Part shown: piece after piece, positions 9,111 through 18,302 of the stretch | How positions within the stretch are numbered: the stretch's first letter is position 1 | How the letters are laid out: each line of letters opens with the position of its first letter | DNA from: an uncultured Haliea sp. | GTDB lineage: Bacteria > Pseudomonadota > Gammaproteobacteria > Pseudomonadales > Halieaceae | Direction of reading: 5' to 3' | Assembly: GCA_947258585.1 (NCBI GenBank) | Contig: CAMYIZ010000057.1 | Location: 93,062-157,061 of the forward strand | DNA: 64,000 nt | Made by a program: the position numbers and the translations under genes | Notes under the pieces: generated by a model | What the model was told of the DNA's origin: nothing | The model's database searches: none | The model's input: the letters and a program-made list of their open reading frames with translations, nothing else

Positions 9111-9140
9111 ACGTCAGGGGCCATGGCAAAGGGGCCGGTA

Positions 9141-10478
9141 TTATGCCAGTTCCCGCAGGGATTCTCCGAGCGCCGTCAGCAGACTGTCGATTTCAGTCTT
9201 CTCGATCACGAAGGGCAGGCCCAGCTGGATCGTGTCGCCGCCGTAGCGGACATAGAACCCCTTCTCCCACATGCGCATGGCCACCTCGAAGGGGCGGCGC
9301 GCCGGCTCGCCCTCGTAGGGCCGCAACTGGAGGGCGCCGGCAAAACCGTAGTTGCGAATGTCGACCACATGCGGTGCGCCCTGCAGCTGGTGCAGCGCAT
9401 CCTCGAAATACGGCGCCAGCGCTGCGACCCGGGCGGGCAGCTGCTCCTGTTCCAGGATATCCAGGGCGGCGATGCCCGCGGCGCAGGCGACAGGGTGCGC
9501 GGAGTAAGTGTAGCCGTGGGGGAACTCCAGCATGTAGTCGGGACCGCCCTGGGCCATGAAGGTCTGGTAGATCTCGGCTTTGGCGATGACGGCACCCATG
9601 GGCACCGCGCCGTTGGTGAGCTGCTTGGCGACGTTCATGATGTCGGGCACGACCCCGAAGGCATCGGCGCCGGTCATGGCGCCGCAGCGGCCAAAGCCGG
9701 TGATGACCTCGTCAAAGATCAGCAGGATATCGTGGGCTGTGCAGATATCCCGCAGGCGCTGCAGGTAGCCGGCGGGCGGCGGGATCACCCCGGCGGAGCC
9801 CGCCATCGGCTCGACGATCACCGCGGCGATGTTGCTGGCATCGTGCAGGGCGATCAGCTCCAGCAGCTCGTCGGCGCGCTGCCAGCCCTGGCGCGGCATG
9901 CCTCGGGTAAAGGCATTCTCCGGCAGCAGGGTGTGGGCGAGGTGGTCGGCTTCCACTGCCTGGCCGAACAGCTTGCGATTGGGACCGATGCCGCCGACGG
10001 AAATGCCGCCGAAGTTGACCCCGTGGTAGCCCTTGGCGCGGCCAATCAGGCGCGTCTTGGCGGGCTGCCCCTTGAGGCGCCAGTAGGCCCGCGCCATTTT
10101 CAGGGCGGTGTCCGCGCACTCGGAGCCGGAGTTGGTGAAAAAGACGTAGTCGAGCCCCTCCGGGGTCAGCGCCTTGATCCGGTTGGCGAGTTCAAAGGAT
10201 TTCGGGTGCCCGTACTGGAAGGCAGGGGCATAGTCCAGTGTCGTCAACTGGCGGTGCACCGCCTCGGCAATCTCCGGCCGGTTGTGCCCGGCGCCGCAAC
10301 ACCAGAGCCCGGACAGGCCGTCGAGTACCCGGCGGCCATCGTCGTCGATGAAATACGCCCCCTCCGCCGCCACGATCATGCGCGGATCGCGCTTGAACTG
10401 GCGGTTGCCGGTGTAGGGCATCCAGTGGGATTCCAGCTGTTCCCGGGTCAATTTCTGGGTGGCAGGCATACGGGTCAT
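9141..10478 (-). CDS. Class III omega-amino acid:pyruvate aminotransferase
   Basis: PLP-dependent class III transaminase, 445 residues from the ATG at 10478, which has AGGA upstream. The N-terminus (HWMPYTGNRQFK...GLSGLWCCGAGH) is close in pattern to beta-alanine:pyruvate omega-aminotransferases of Pseudomonas. The PLP region has the FDEVITGFGR motif, and the Schiff-base lysine lies in PDIMNVAKQLTNG. It would transfer the amino group of an omega-amino acid or amine to pyruvate. It is transcribed away from the LysR gene at 10604, which is its likely regulator. The substrate is not fixed by the sequence. Confidence 0.92.
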   Translation of the reverse strand: MTRMPATQKLTREQLESHWMPYTGNRQFKRDPRMIVAAEGAYFIDDDGRRVLDGLSGLWCCGAGHNRPEIAEAVHRQLTTLDYAPAFQYGHPKSFELANRIKALTPEGLDYVFFTNSGSECADTALKMARAYWRLKGQPAKTRLIGRAKGYHGVNFGGISVGGIGPNRKLFGQAVEADHLAHTLLPENAFTRGMPRQGWQRADELLELIALHDASNIAAVIVEPMAGSAGVIPPPAGYLQRLRDICTAHDILLIFDEVITGFGRCGAMTGADAFGVVPDIMNVAKQLTNGAVPMGAVIAKAEIYQTFMAQGGPDYMLEFPHGYTYSAHPVACAAGIAALDILEQEQLPARVAALAPYFEDALHQLQGAPHVVDIRNYGFAGALQLRPYEGEPARRPFEVAMRMWEKGFYVRYGGDTIQLGLPFVIEKTEIDSLLTALGESLRELA

Positions 10479-10556
10479 GGTGCTCTTCCTGAGGGTTATG
10501 GCGCGCATTCTAGGCCCGCCACAAGGTTGCATAAATCATTATCTATCGCCACTGAC

Positions 10557-10572
10557 TTTCATTAACATGAAA
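10557..10572. promoter_or_regulatory. Candidate LysR operator (dyad) between divergent genes
   Basis: Perfect 6-base arms TTTCAT and ATGAAA separated by TAAC, a T-N11-A-like LysR box. It lies in the 125-base gap between the aminotransferase and its divergent LysR gene, 32 bases before the regulator's ATG. The position fits autoregulation and control of the aminotransferase; this is inferred from the layout, not proven. Confidence 0.4.
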
Positions 10573-10603
10573 CTTTCAAGCAAACTGTACCGGAGGTGCC
10601 TCC

Positions 10604-11518
10604 ATGTCCCGCAAAGCCCTGCTGGGCACAGTCACCGACAACGACCTGCGCCTGCTGCGGGTGTTCCGCGCGGTGGTCGCCTGCGGCGGCTTCGCTGCTG
10701 CGGAGCTGGAGCTGAACATCAACCGCTCCACCATCTCGCGCCATATCAAGGATCTGGAAACCCGCCTCGGGTTCACCCTGTGTCGCCGGGGCCGGAGTGG
10801 CTTTGCCCTCACCGACGAGGGCGCGCAATTCTACACTGCCGCACAGAAGGTCATGGCCGCGCTGGAGGACTACCAGCACGACGTCAACGACATCAACCAG
10901 CGCCTGACCGGCTCGCTGGCCATCGCCATCTTCGACAAGACCGCCTCCAATCCCGCCTGCCATATCGACCGCGCCCTGGCGCTGTTTGATCAGCAGGCAC
11001 CGGGGGTTCACCTGCAGATCCACGTCGAACCGATCAACGCGATCGAGCGCGGGGTCATGGAGGGCCGGTATCACCTGGGCATCATTCCCGACCACCGCCC
11101 GTCCAGCAGCCTCAGCTACCACCCCCTGTTTGACGAGCAGATGTACCTGTACTGCGGTGCCGGTCACCCCCTGTTCCCGCGTGCGGGCAAGGTATTGGAG
11201 GACAGCGAGATCCTGGCCAGCAAGTACGTCGGCATCGGCTATCACTCGCCCAATATGGAGGTCACCCGCCAGCGCGGCCAGCACCGTGATGCTACCGCCT
11301 GGGACCAGGAGGCGGTCGCCCACCTGGTCCTGTCGGGCCGCTACCTGGGCTACCTGCCCCAGCATTACGCCGACGATTTTGTCAGTGCCGGCCGCATGCG
11401 CCCCCTGGCCAGCGACAGATTCCAGTACGTCTGCCAGTTCAGCGCGATTCTGCGCCAGTCACCGCCCCCCAGCCGGGTGGTGGGGACCTTGCTGGAGGCG
11501 TTGATTCAAGTACACTGA
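10604..11518 (+). CDS. LysR family transcriptional regulator
   Basis: A 304-residue LysR-type regulator. The N-terminal winged helix-turn-helix covers about residues 12-70 (LRLLRVF...NINRSTISRHIKDLETRLGF), followed by the linker helix and a substrate-binding-like effector domain. A GGAGG site lies just before the ATG at 10604. It is divergent from the omega-aminotransferase, the classic LysR arrangement, so it probably controls that gene in response to an amino compound (inference). Confidence 0.93.
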   Translation: MSRKALLGTVTDNDLRLLRVFRAVVACGGFAAAELELNINRSTISRHIKDLETRLGFTLCRRGRSGFALTDEGAQFYTAAQKVMAALEDYQHDVNDINQRLTGSLAIAIFDKTASNPACHIDRALALFDQQAPGVHLQIHVEPINAIERGVMEGRYHLGIIPDHRPSSSLSYHPLFDEQMYLYCGAGHPLFPRAGKVLEDSEILASKYVGIGYHSPNMEVTRQRGQHRDATAWDQEAVAHLVLSGRYLGYLPQHYADDFVSAGRMRPLASDRFQYVCQFSAILRQSPPPSRVVGTLLEALIQVH

Positions 11519-11579
11519 TCGCGCTGTGCCGGGGCAGGCTGACCGGCCGGCACTAGAGTCGAATTTCAGGAGTGCGCTG

Positions 11580-12266
11580 GTGCTGGAACTCTACATCGCC
11601 AACAAGAACTACTCGTCCTGGTCGCTGCGCCCCTGGTTGCTGGCGCGGCAGCTCGAGATCCCCATCCGGGAAAACCTCGTGCCTTTCCGCAGCGACGGCT
11701 CCGGCAACGGCTTCGACAGTTTCTCCCCCACCGCCAGGGTACCCTGCCTGCACGACGGCGAGACTGTGGTCTGGGACTCACTGGCCATTACCGAATACCT
11801 GGCTGAACAAGTGCCCCGGGTCTGGCCGGCGGACGGCCGGGCTCGCGCCTGGGCGCGCTGCGCCGCCGCGGAAATGCACTCCGGCTTCCAGGCCCTGCGC
11901 GACATCTGCGGCATGAACTGCGGCATTCGCGTGCAACTGGCATCCCGCCCGGCTGCACTGCAAACGGATCTGGCGCGCATCGATGCCCTGTGGCGCGAAG
12001 GGCTCAAGCGCTTCGGCGGGCCGTTTCTGGCGGGCCCTGTTTTTACCGCGGTGGATGCATTCTTCGCGCCCGTGGTGTTTCGCCTGCAGACTTACCAGCT
12101 GACGCTGTCCCCGGACTGTGACCAGTACGCCTCGCGCATGCTGGACTTGCCCGGCATGCGGGAGTGGTACGCCGCCGCCCTCGCCGAGACCTGGCGCGAT
12201 GAAGCCCACGAGGGGGACGTCCGGCGGGTCGGGACAATGGTAGCGGACCTGCGCGCAGGCAATTGA
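11580..12266 (+). CDS. Glutathione S-transferase family protein
   Basis: A 228-residue protein with an N-terminal thioredoxin-like GST domain (LYIANKNYSSWSLRPWLLARQ, then the cis-Pro region TARVPCLHDG and the glutathione-binding WDSLAIT) and an all-helical C-terminal domain. Ser12 or Tyr11 of NYSSW is the likely thiol-activating region. The GTG start at 11580 is supported by AGGAG seven bases upstream; reading from 11526 has no such site. It probably conjugates or isomerises small electrophiles; the substrate is unknown. Confidence 0.9.
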   Translation: MLELYIANKNYSSWSLRPWLLARQLEIPIRENLVPFRSDGSGNGFDSFSPTARVPCLHDGETVVWDSLAITEYLAEQVPRVWPADGRARAWARCAAAEMHSGFQALRDICGMNCGIRVQLASRPAALQTDLARIDALWREGLKRFGGPFLAGPVFTAVDAFFAPVVFRLQTYQLTLSPDCDQYASRMLDLPGMREWYAAALAETWRDEAHEGDVRRVGTMVADLRAGN

Positions 12267-12380
12267 GTCTGCAGCAACGCGCGGTACCGGGGAGTAGCCC
12301 CGCAGCATTCGGCAGGGCTGCTGCCGCTCGATACGCAAGGCGCATCCCACAGCCAGTCATCCCCTGAAACATCGCCGTTC

Positions 12381-12409
12381 TGGAAAGTTGAGACATCGTT
12401 GCCTATAGT
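12381..12409 (+). promoter_or_regulatory. Candidate sigma-70 promoter for the small lipoprotein gene
   Basis: TGGAAA (4 of 6 to the -35 consensus), a 17-base spacer, and TATAGT (5 of 6 to the -10 consensus), about 95 bases before the ATG at 12503. The spacing is ideal. No other support. Confidence 0.4.
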
Positions 12410-12502
12410 TTGTGGGCTACGTGTTTCCTGAAACTTCACACCGGGGCGAAAAAGCATGCGCTGTCTTCGGGGGCACGAACCAGCAACGGAGGGGGCCATA
12501 CC

Positions 12503-12868
12503 ATGAACTATTCACCCAGACAGCTTTTCTCGCACCTGACATTCGGAATCGCAACCGCTGTGCTCGCCAGCTGCGGCGGGGGCGGCGAATCTGCGGCAGA
12601 TAGCGGCGACAAGTGGTTTGCAGCATGGAACGTTGAGCAGGCCTACGCCGCACAAATACGGATGGACGCGCTCAATACCGGCGGGCAACCATTTGAGGCC
12701 GATACCAGCTGCAAGGCGATCCTGCCAATGGCCGAGAAGTCATTGAGCGACACCAGCAATACCGGGACCTTTGTGCAACTCATGTACAAGACCTGCAACG
12801 ATGCGGGGCTAAAGTTTCAGAGCAAGGCGCGATGCGAAGCCGAACGGCTGCAAGTCCTGTGTCGATAA
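12503..12868 (+). CDS. Small Cys-containing lipoprotein of unknown function (121 aa)
   Basis: The ATG at 12503 follows a strong GGAGGGGG. A signal peptide ends in the lipobox V-L-A-S-C (Cys24), and Gly follows the cysteine, so outer-membrane sorting is likely. The mature part is about 97 residues, helical in character, and holds four cysteines (in TSCKA, KTCND, ARCEA and VLCR) that could form two disulfides in the periplasm. I do not recognise a family. It stands alone between the GST and the antiporter, with its own candidate promoter. Confidence 0.75.
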   Translation: MNYSPRQLFSHLTFGIATAVLASCGGGGESAADSGDKWFAAWNVEQAYAAQIRMDALNTGGQPFEADTSCKAILPMAEKSLSDTSNTGTFVQLMYKTCNDAGLKFQSKARCEAERLQVLCR

Positions 12869-13131
12869 GGGCAGGCGCCCGTGGACTTCCAGCGGGGCTG
12901 TAGCGCCCGGCGGGCACCGATCGTCAACTTCGCGGGTAACAATCCGGGCTTCTGGTCCAGGGGATAGCCAGCGAGCAGCGGCTGCGCGATGTCCGGTCCC
13001 TCCACCGGAGGCAGCAGTATAGCCAGGCCGCAAACCTCTGCCTGCAACAGCGAAATTGCCAACGCGCAGCCCACAGCGTTGCGGTATGCTGGGCCCCATA
13101 TTAAACGCCAGACACCAGAGGCCCGCTGCCC

Positions 13132-14910
13132 GTGGATCAAAACCTGTTGTACATCCTTGCCGCCGTGCTGGTCCTTGGCGTTGGCGCCCAGTGGCTGTCC
13201 TGGCGGCTGAAACAGCCGTCTATCCTGGCCCTCCTGGTGCTGGGCATTATCGCCGGGCCGGTCACCGGCCTGCTGCGCCCTGACGAACAGTTCGGTGATC
13301 TGCTGTTCCCGCTGGTATCCCTGGGCGTTGCCTTGGTGTTGTTCGAAGGGGGCATGACCCTCAAGTTTCGCGACCTCAAGGGCCACGGCCGGGTCGTGAC
13401 CAACCTGGTGAGCTGGGGCGCCCTGCTCAACTGGCTGCTCATGGCCGCCGGCTGCTGGTTGCTGGCAGATTTCTCCCCGCCCATCGCCCTGCTGTTTGCC
13501 GCGCTGGTCGTGGTCACAGGTCCCACGGTCATCAACCCCCTGCTGCGCACCATGCGCGCCAAACCGCAGGTCAGCCAGGTCCTGCGCTGGGAAGGCATCC
13601 TCATCGACCCGGTGGGCGCCCTGCTGGCAGTGCTGGTGTTTCAGTACCTGCTGTCGGGCACCGATTCCTGGGCAGTGTTTGCCCAGAGTATCGGCGTCGG
13701 TCTGGTGGCGGGTTTCGCCGGCGCCATCAGCCTGGGTTTCGTGCTGCGCAAACACTGGGTACCGGAATACCTGATCAACGTGCTGACGCTCGCCTGGGTG
13801 GTCATGATGTTTGCGGGCAGCGACTACATCGCCCACGAATCCGGCCTGCTCACCGTGACCATCATGGGAATCTGGCTCGGCAACATGAAAGACGTGGGCG
13901 TCAGCGAAATTCTCAGCTTCAAGGAAAGCCTGTCGGTGCTGATCATTTCGGTCCTGTTCATTGTCCTGGGGGCCCGGGTCGATCCGATGGACATTCTAGC
14001 CACCGGCTGGAACGGCGTGATCGTACTGCTTGTCGTGCTGCTGGCACGGCCGGTGGTGGTCTGGGCGAGCACCATGGGCGGCAACTACAGCTGGCGCCAG
14101 AAGGCGCTGCTGAGCTGGGTGGCGCCGCGCGGTATCGTCGCTGCGGCCGTGTCCTCCCTGTTCGCGCTGCGGCTGGGTGACCTGGGTTACCCCGGTGCCG
14201 CCGACCTGGTGGCGTACACCTTTCTCATCATTATCGCCACGGTGGTGCTGCAGAGCCTGACTGCAGGCGCCGCGACCCGGGTCCTTGGCCTGGCCGAGGC
14301 GGAACCAAACGGTGTGCTGATCGTGGGGGCCAACGGTGTAGCGCGGGCCATTGCCCAGGCCCTGGTCCGCCAGGGGTTCCGGGTAAAACTCGCGGACACT
14401 TCCTACGAGGAGGTGCGCATCGCGCGGATGGCGGGGCTGGAGACCTACTACGGAGACCCCATCTCTTCGCACGCCGACCAGTTCCTGGAGCTGGTGGGCA
14501 TCGGCCGCCTGTTCGCCATGTCGCGACGGTCGCGCTGGAACACCCTTGCCTGCATGAAATACCGCACGGAGTTCGGCCCCAAACGGGTCTTCAGCCTGCG
14601 CAGTGCAGAGGAACAGGAAGAGAATGACCGGAAACGCCCCGCAGACGAGTTTCGAGCGCCACGCCTGTTCGGCGCAGATATCACCTACCAGAAGCTTGCC
14701 AGCCTGCTGGCAAAAGGCGCGGAGATCAAGCCAATCAATCTCAACAAGGAGTTCGACCTGGACGCCTACAGGAGCAAGAACGGTACCAGCCTCATCCCCT
14801 TGTTCTTGATTACGAGCGACGGCAAGTTGCGGGTCGTGAACGAGGAAGCGCCCCTGGCAGATACAGTTGAAGGCAAGCTGCTCGCACTGGTCTGGTCAAC
14901 GGCGAGCTGA
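13132..14910 (+). CDS. NhaP-type cation:proton antiporter with C-terminal Rossmann (TrkA-N) domain
   Basis: A 592-residue protein. Residues 1 to about 390 form a 12- to 13-helix CPA-family exchanger; its conserved motif EGILIDPVGA carries the transport Asp, and the segment SWVAPRGIVAAAVSS is typical of NhaP/KefB-like proteins. From about residue 393 a nucleotide-binding fold begins (VLIVGANGVARAIA), as in RCK/TrkA-N regulatory domains, so transport may be gated by a nucleotide. The start is GTG at 13132 with no strong ribosome-binding site. Probable role: Na+ or K+/H+ exchange for pH or salt homeostasis. A second, different antiporter lies at 54.3 kb. Confidence 0.9.
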   Translation: MDQNLLYILAAVLVLGVGAQWLSWRLKQPSILALLVLGIIAGPVTGLLRPDEQFGDLLFPLVSLGVALVLFEGGMTLKFRDLKGHGRVVTNLVSWGALLNWLLMAAGCWLLADFSPPIALLFAALVVVTGPTVINPLLRTMRAKPQVSQVLRWEGILIDPVGALLAVLVFQYLLSGTDSWAVFAQSIGVGLVAGFAGAISLGFVLRKHWVPEYLINVLTLAWVVMMFAGSDYIAHESGLLTVTIMGIWLGNMKDVGVSEILSFKESLSVLIISVLFIVLGARVDPMDILATGWNGVIVLLVVLLARPVVVWASTMGGNYSWRQKALLSWVAPRGIVAAAVSSLFALRLGDLGYPGAADLVAYTFLIIIATVVLQSLTAGAATRVLGLAEAEPNGVLIVGANGVARAIAQALVRQGFRVKLADTSYEEVRIARMAGLETYYGDPISSHADQFLELVGIGRLFAMSRRSRWNTLACMKYRTEFGPKRVFSLRSAEEQEENDRKRPADEFRAPRLFGADITYQKLASLLAKGAEIKPINLNKEFDLDAYRSKNGTSLIPLFLITSDGKLRVVNEEAPLADTVEGKLLALVWSTAS

Positions 14911-15036
14911 TGCTGGAACTGGACATTGCTTGGCATACTGCTCGCCTTGCTCACTGCGGACCGGGCTGTTGCGGTGCCAGCCGGAGATCCCCTTCCGAAA
15001 ACCTCACACGGAAACCCGACGATCCTCGCACTCGGA

Positions 15037-16590
15037 CTAATCAGCGAGCTGCTTGCGCATAAGCGGGCTGTAAAGCGCATTCCACAAAAACCGAAGATTC
15101 ACGTGCAGGCTCCCAGCCCGCTTTTCGACAAACAGCTTTAACTCATCTATCGCGGATCGATCAAAGAAGAAGCCATTTTGCATGACACCGGCAATACGTC
15201 GAATGTTACCAATGTCCTGCAAAGGGTTGTCTTCCAACAGCACGAAATCCGCCACCTTGCCAACCTGGATCGAACCAAACTGATCATCGAGCCCGCTGAA
15301 AATTGCTGCGGAGATCGTCGCTGACCGCAGAGCCTCCAACGGAGTCAAGCCGGAGTCAACAAGCATTGTGAGCTCATCATGAAGTCCCGAGCCCGCGAAG
15401 ACATAAGTGTCACCAACGTCTGTTCCGGCCAGCAACTTGACACCCTGCTGGCTGGCCTCGTTAACGTGAGACAGTGCCTGCCTGTAGAAATCGCGGTGAA
15501 CATATTCGCCGGTATCGCTATACCCCCGGGTTGCCGCCCGATCAGCGTCGGGATACCAGAGCAGACGCTTGACGATGAAGGGAACAAATTGCAGCCGGGA
15601 ATCCCCCCGAAACCCGGGATCATTGGCATAGGCGCTCATTCTAAGCGTGGTCAGGGTGGGCACCCACCAGGTATCAGAATCCCCCATGGCAGCCATGAGC
15701 TGGCGACATTTCTGCGGGTCTTGTTGCGCCAACATTTCCCACATGAGCTGAGGCGTGTAGTGGCCGATCGGGTCATGCAGACGCCGGAAATCTCCAATGC
15801 CTGCATAGCAATCAAAGAGAAAAAGCCTCGCGTGCTCAATACTTTTCTGACCGGACTCGATGGCTGTCAGCAAGGGAACGACGATGGGTTTATGGCCAGC
15901 GATATCCACAGCGTTTGCCCTGGCGGCTGCTGCCAGGTTGAGATACTGCTCTAGCGAAAGCTCCGAATAGACCTTGACGAAGTCGGCCCCGATTGATTTG
16001 TAGAACGCCACAAGGGCATCAGCATCCGCCTTCGTTCCCAGCCTGAAAAACGAGGGATATCCGTCTGGCACTTCGTTCCCACCGTTGGTCTGATAGCTAC
16101 TCTGCAAAATGTATCGGGGCGATACCCGCGTTCCAGACAGAGCTTCATTGGTCCAGCGGATCCGGTCGTCGATGCACGCCCAATAGCTGTCTTCTCTGTT
16201 CATGCAACCCGATAGATCTCTTGCCGCCGTAACGCCGTTGGCGATAAACAGGGGATGGTGAATCTGCGGAGATAGTTTCAGGCTGTGCGTATGCATGTCC
16301 CACAACCCGGGGATGAGGTACTGATTATCTGCGGGAATGGCATTGAAGTAAGGTTTTTCCCGGTATTCCTCTGCCGGGAGAATATCCACAATTTCCCCGC
16401 CATCAACCAGAACGGTCACAGCATGATCTATGGCGCCGCTTTCTACATTGACAACATTGACGCGCTCTATAGCAAAAGGTCCGTTTTGCGCCATGAAAGG
16501 CGCCGGCTTCACAGGCAGCAAAAGCAATCCCGCTGCCAACGAAAACATTATCAACAGGGGCGCTAAAACAAAATAACAAAGCTTTTTCAT
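15037..16590 (-). CDS. Exported metal-dependent amidohydrolase (imidazolonepropionase/prolidase-like)
   Basis: A 517-residue amidohydrolase-superfamily enzyme with an N-terminal membrane or signal segment (residues 5-26), so it probably acts outside the cytoplasm. All the expected metal ligands are visible: His100 and His102 (DMHTHS), Lys206 for carbamylation (DFVKVY), His233 (AGHKP), His253 (IEHA) and Asp391 (AGTDVGD). That full set fits a binuclear peptidase or imidazolone-type hydrolase. The base composition is clearly lower in GC than the neighbours and codon choice is more relaxed, suggesting transfer. The substrate is unknown. Confidence 0.88.
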   Translation of the reverse strand: MKKLCYFVLAPLLIMFSLAAGLLLLPVKPAPFMAQNGPFAIERVNVVNVESGAIDHAVTVLVDGGEIVDILPAEEYREKPYFNAIPADNQYLIPGLWDMHTHSLKLSPQIHHPLFIANGVTAARDLSGCMNREDSYWACIDDRIRWTNEALSGTRVSPRYILQSSYQTNGGNEVPDGYPSFFRLGTKADADALVAFYKSIGADFVKVYSELSLEQYLNLAAAARANAVDIAGHKPIVVPLLTAIESGQKSIEHARLFLFDCYAGIGDFRRLHDPIGHYTPQLMWEMLAQQDPQKCRQLMAAMGDSDTWWVPTLTTLRMSAYANDPGFRGDSRLQFVPFIVKRLLWYPDADRAATRGYSDTGEYVHRDFYRQALSHVNEASQQGVKLLAGTDVGDTYVFAGSGLHDELTMLVDSGLTPLEALRSATISAAIFSGLDDQFGSIQVGKVADFVLLEDNPLQDIGNIRRIAGVMQNGFFFDRSAIDELKLFVEKRAGSLHVNLRFLWNALYSPLMRKQLAD

Positions 16591-16689
16591 AGGAGCAGTC
16601 TGTAAACGACAATGGAAGATCAGTGTTTAAGAAGTGGGATCCGGGTCCTCAAAATCTGACCCGGCAAGACTACTGTGACCGATCGCAAG

Positions 16690-17061
16690 TCAGTTCCCAC
16701 CCGACTCGGTGTCCATATGTATGAAATAGACGGTCGTTCCCACTCCGGCAAGAAACAGACACAGCGCAACGCTGCCTGCAAATACGGGCCCTGCGACTGC
16801 CACGCCCCTGCCCGCCAACAGCGCAACAATCTGAGCATTACTCTCGGCGAGGTAGAGCGTCATTGCAATCACCATCAACGAGGCAAGCAAGTACAGCAGG
16901 GTCACCAACCACCTCATCACTCTGTTGAGCAGGTGCTTCCCCACGAACACCGAAACGATACTCGCAAACGTAATCGTCAGCCATGTCTCGAACTGCGTGG
17001 ACATCGCTTCCTCATTAATCCTTATCAGCTCCAGAGCTTCAGCGACCGTAAGCGCATCCAT
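16690..17061 (-). CDS. Small integral membrane protein, unknown (123 aa)
   Basis: Hydrophobic protein with three to four membrane segments (about 25-45, 50-74, 78-95 and 97-115) and a short soluble N-terminus. It resembles no family I know. It sits 99 bases upstream of the low-GC amidohydrolase on the same strand and shares its lower GC, so the two may have arrived together and may be co-transcribed. Confidence 0.6.
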   Translation of the reverse strand: MDALTVAEALELIRINEEAMSTQFETWLTITFASIVSVFVGKHLLNRVMRWLVTLLYLLASLMVIAMTLYLAESNAQIVALLAGRGVAVAGPVFAGSVALCLFLAGVGTTVYFIHMDTESGGN

Positions 17062-17126
17062 GAATCCATCCGTTATGTTGTAGATGTTTGAGCCCCTTTA
17101 GCCCCACCCCCGTGGCTGGCGCTGGC

Positions 17127-18302
17127 TCAGTCCTCCAATCGGAACGTCAGCCCCGCATTTTTCTGCAGACGCTGCACCAGCAAGCCACCCATCGCCGGGG
17201 CGGGGGTATAGATCCCGCCTGGCACGTTGCCCGGGTTTTCCAGCAGGCATACGGCGCTCTCCGCGATCATCTTGGAGGTTGAACCGTAGCCCGGGTCCTT
17301 GTCGCCCTTGACGCTGGCCTTGATGGTCTGGCCCTGCGGATTGCTGCCCACGAACAGCACATCGTAGTGACCGGCGTCGCGCTCCTCCTTCGACGGGCCC
17401 TCACCCGGCTGCCGTGGATCATTGGCCATGGACTTGTCGGCGGCGACGGCGCGCGCGATCGACTCCCCCTGCTCGCCCGGGCCGGTCAGCAGCATTTCGT
17501 CGTAGACAAAATCCTCACCGTACTGGTGACCCAGCAGGAAGTTGGAACGGTGGATATTCTTGGTGTTGATAGTCGCCATGACAAAGGGTGCCGACCAGCT
17601 CTGCAGGTCCTCCTCGTACACGGGCGCCATACCGGAGGGTTGCTCGACCCCGGCATGGCCTTCGGTCAGGGCGAACGGGTCCGTCAGCACCTTGATCAGC
17701 TCCGGCTGTTTGGCCGCCGCGGCCATGGTGGCCTTGAAACTTGCCAGGGTGCCCCCGGAGAAGGTGCCCTTCATCACCCGCACCCGCCCCTTGACCCGGG
17801 GCAGCGGCGCACCGAATTGTTCCCTGGCAGCCTGCTGCAGAAACCAGACACCGAGGTCGAAAGGGATGGAATCGAAGCCGCAGGAAAACACGATACGCGC
17901 GCCGCTGGCTTTGGCCGTCTCGCCGTGAGCAGCAATCATCTCGTGCATCCACGCCGGTTCACCGCAGAGGTCCACATAGTCCGTGCCGGCCGCCGCGCAG
18001 GCCGCCACCAGCTCCGAGCCATAGAGCTGATAGGGCCCGACCGTGGTCAACAGCACGTTGGTCCGCGCCACCATGTCCCGCATGGACTCGGGGTTGGCGG
18101 CATCGGCAACCACCAGCGGCATCTCCGCGGAGATGCCCAGCTCGTCGCGCACGGCGGCCAGCTTGTCCCTGCTGCGCCCGGCCATGGCCCATTTGACGTC
18201 GCCATTGGCGCCGTACTGCGTGTTCAGGTATTCGCACACCAGGCGCCCGGTATAGCCGGTGGCGCCGTAGACGATGATGCCAAGTTCACGGGGTTCAGAC
18301 AT
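17127..18302 (-). CDS. Saccharopine dehydrogenase-like protein (trans-acting enoyl reductase family)
   Basis: A 391-residue protein with an N-terminal NAD(P)-binding Rossmann fold (IIVYGATGYTGRLVCEYL) and the family features TTVGPYQLYGSELV, YVDLCGEP and FSCGFDSIPFD. This pattern matches the saccharopine-dehydrogenase-like group that includes the mycobacterial trans-acting enoyl reductase of phthiocerol/phenolglycolipid synthesis. ATG 18302 is preferred over 18338 because AAGGAA lies six bases upstream. In this genome it is alone; no polyketide synthase is nearby, so the substrate and partner are open. Confidence 0.88.
   Translation of the reverse strand: MSEPRELGIIVYGATGYTGRLVCEYLNTQYGANGDVKWAMAGRSRDKLAAVRDELGISAEMPLVVADAANPESMRDMVARTNVLLTTVGPYQLYGSELVAACAAAGTDYVDLCGEPAWMHEMIAAHGETAKASGARIVFSCGFDSIPFDLGVWFLQQAAREQFGAPLPRVKGRVRVMKGTFSGGTLASFKATMAAAAKQPELIKVLTDPFALTEGHAGVEQPSGMAPVYEEDLQSWSAPFVMATINTKNIHRSNFLLGHQYGEDFVYDEMLLTGPGEQGESIARAVAADKSMANDPRQPGEGPSKEERDAGHYDVLFVGSNPQGQTIKASVKGDKDPGYGSTSKMIAESAVCLLENPGNVPGGIYTPAPAMGGLLVQRLQKNAGLTFRLED

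Noticed and set aside
12869..13131. Possible remnant gene in the gap before the antiporter
   Set aside because: The minus-strand frame continues far into the antiporter gene as a mirror frame and shows no family; I see nothing convincing here beyond the upstream region of the antiporter.
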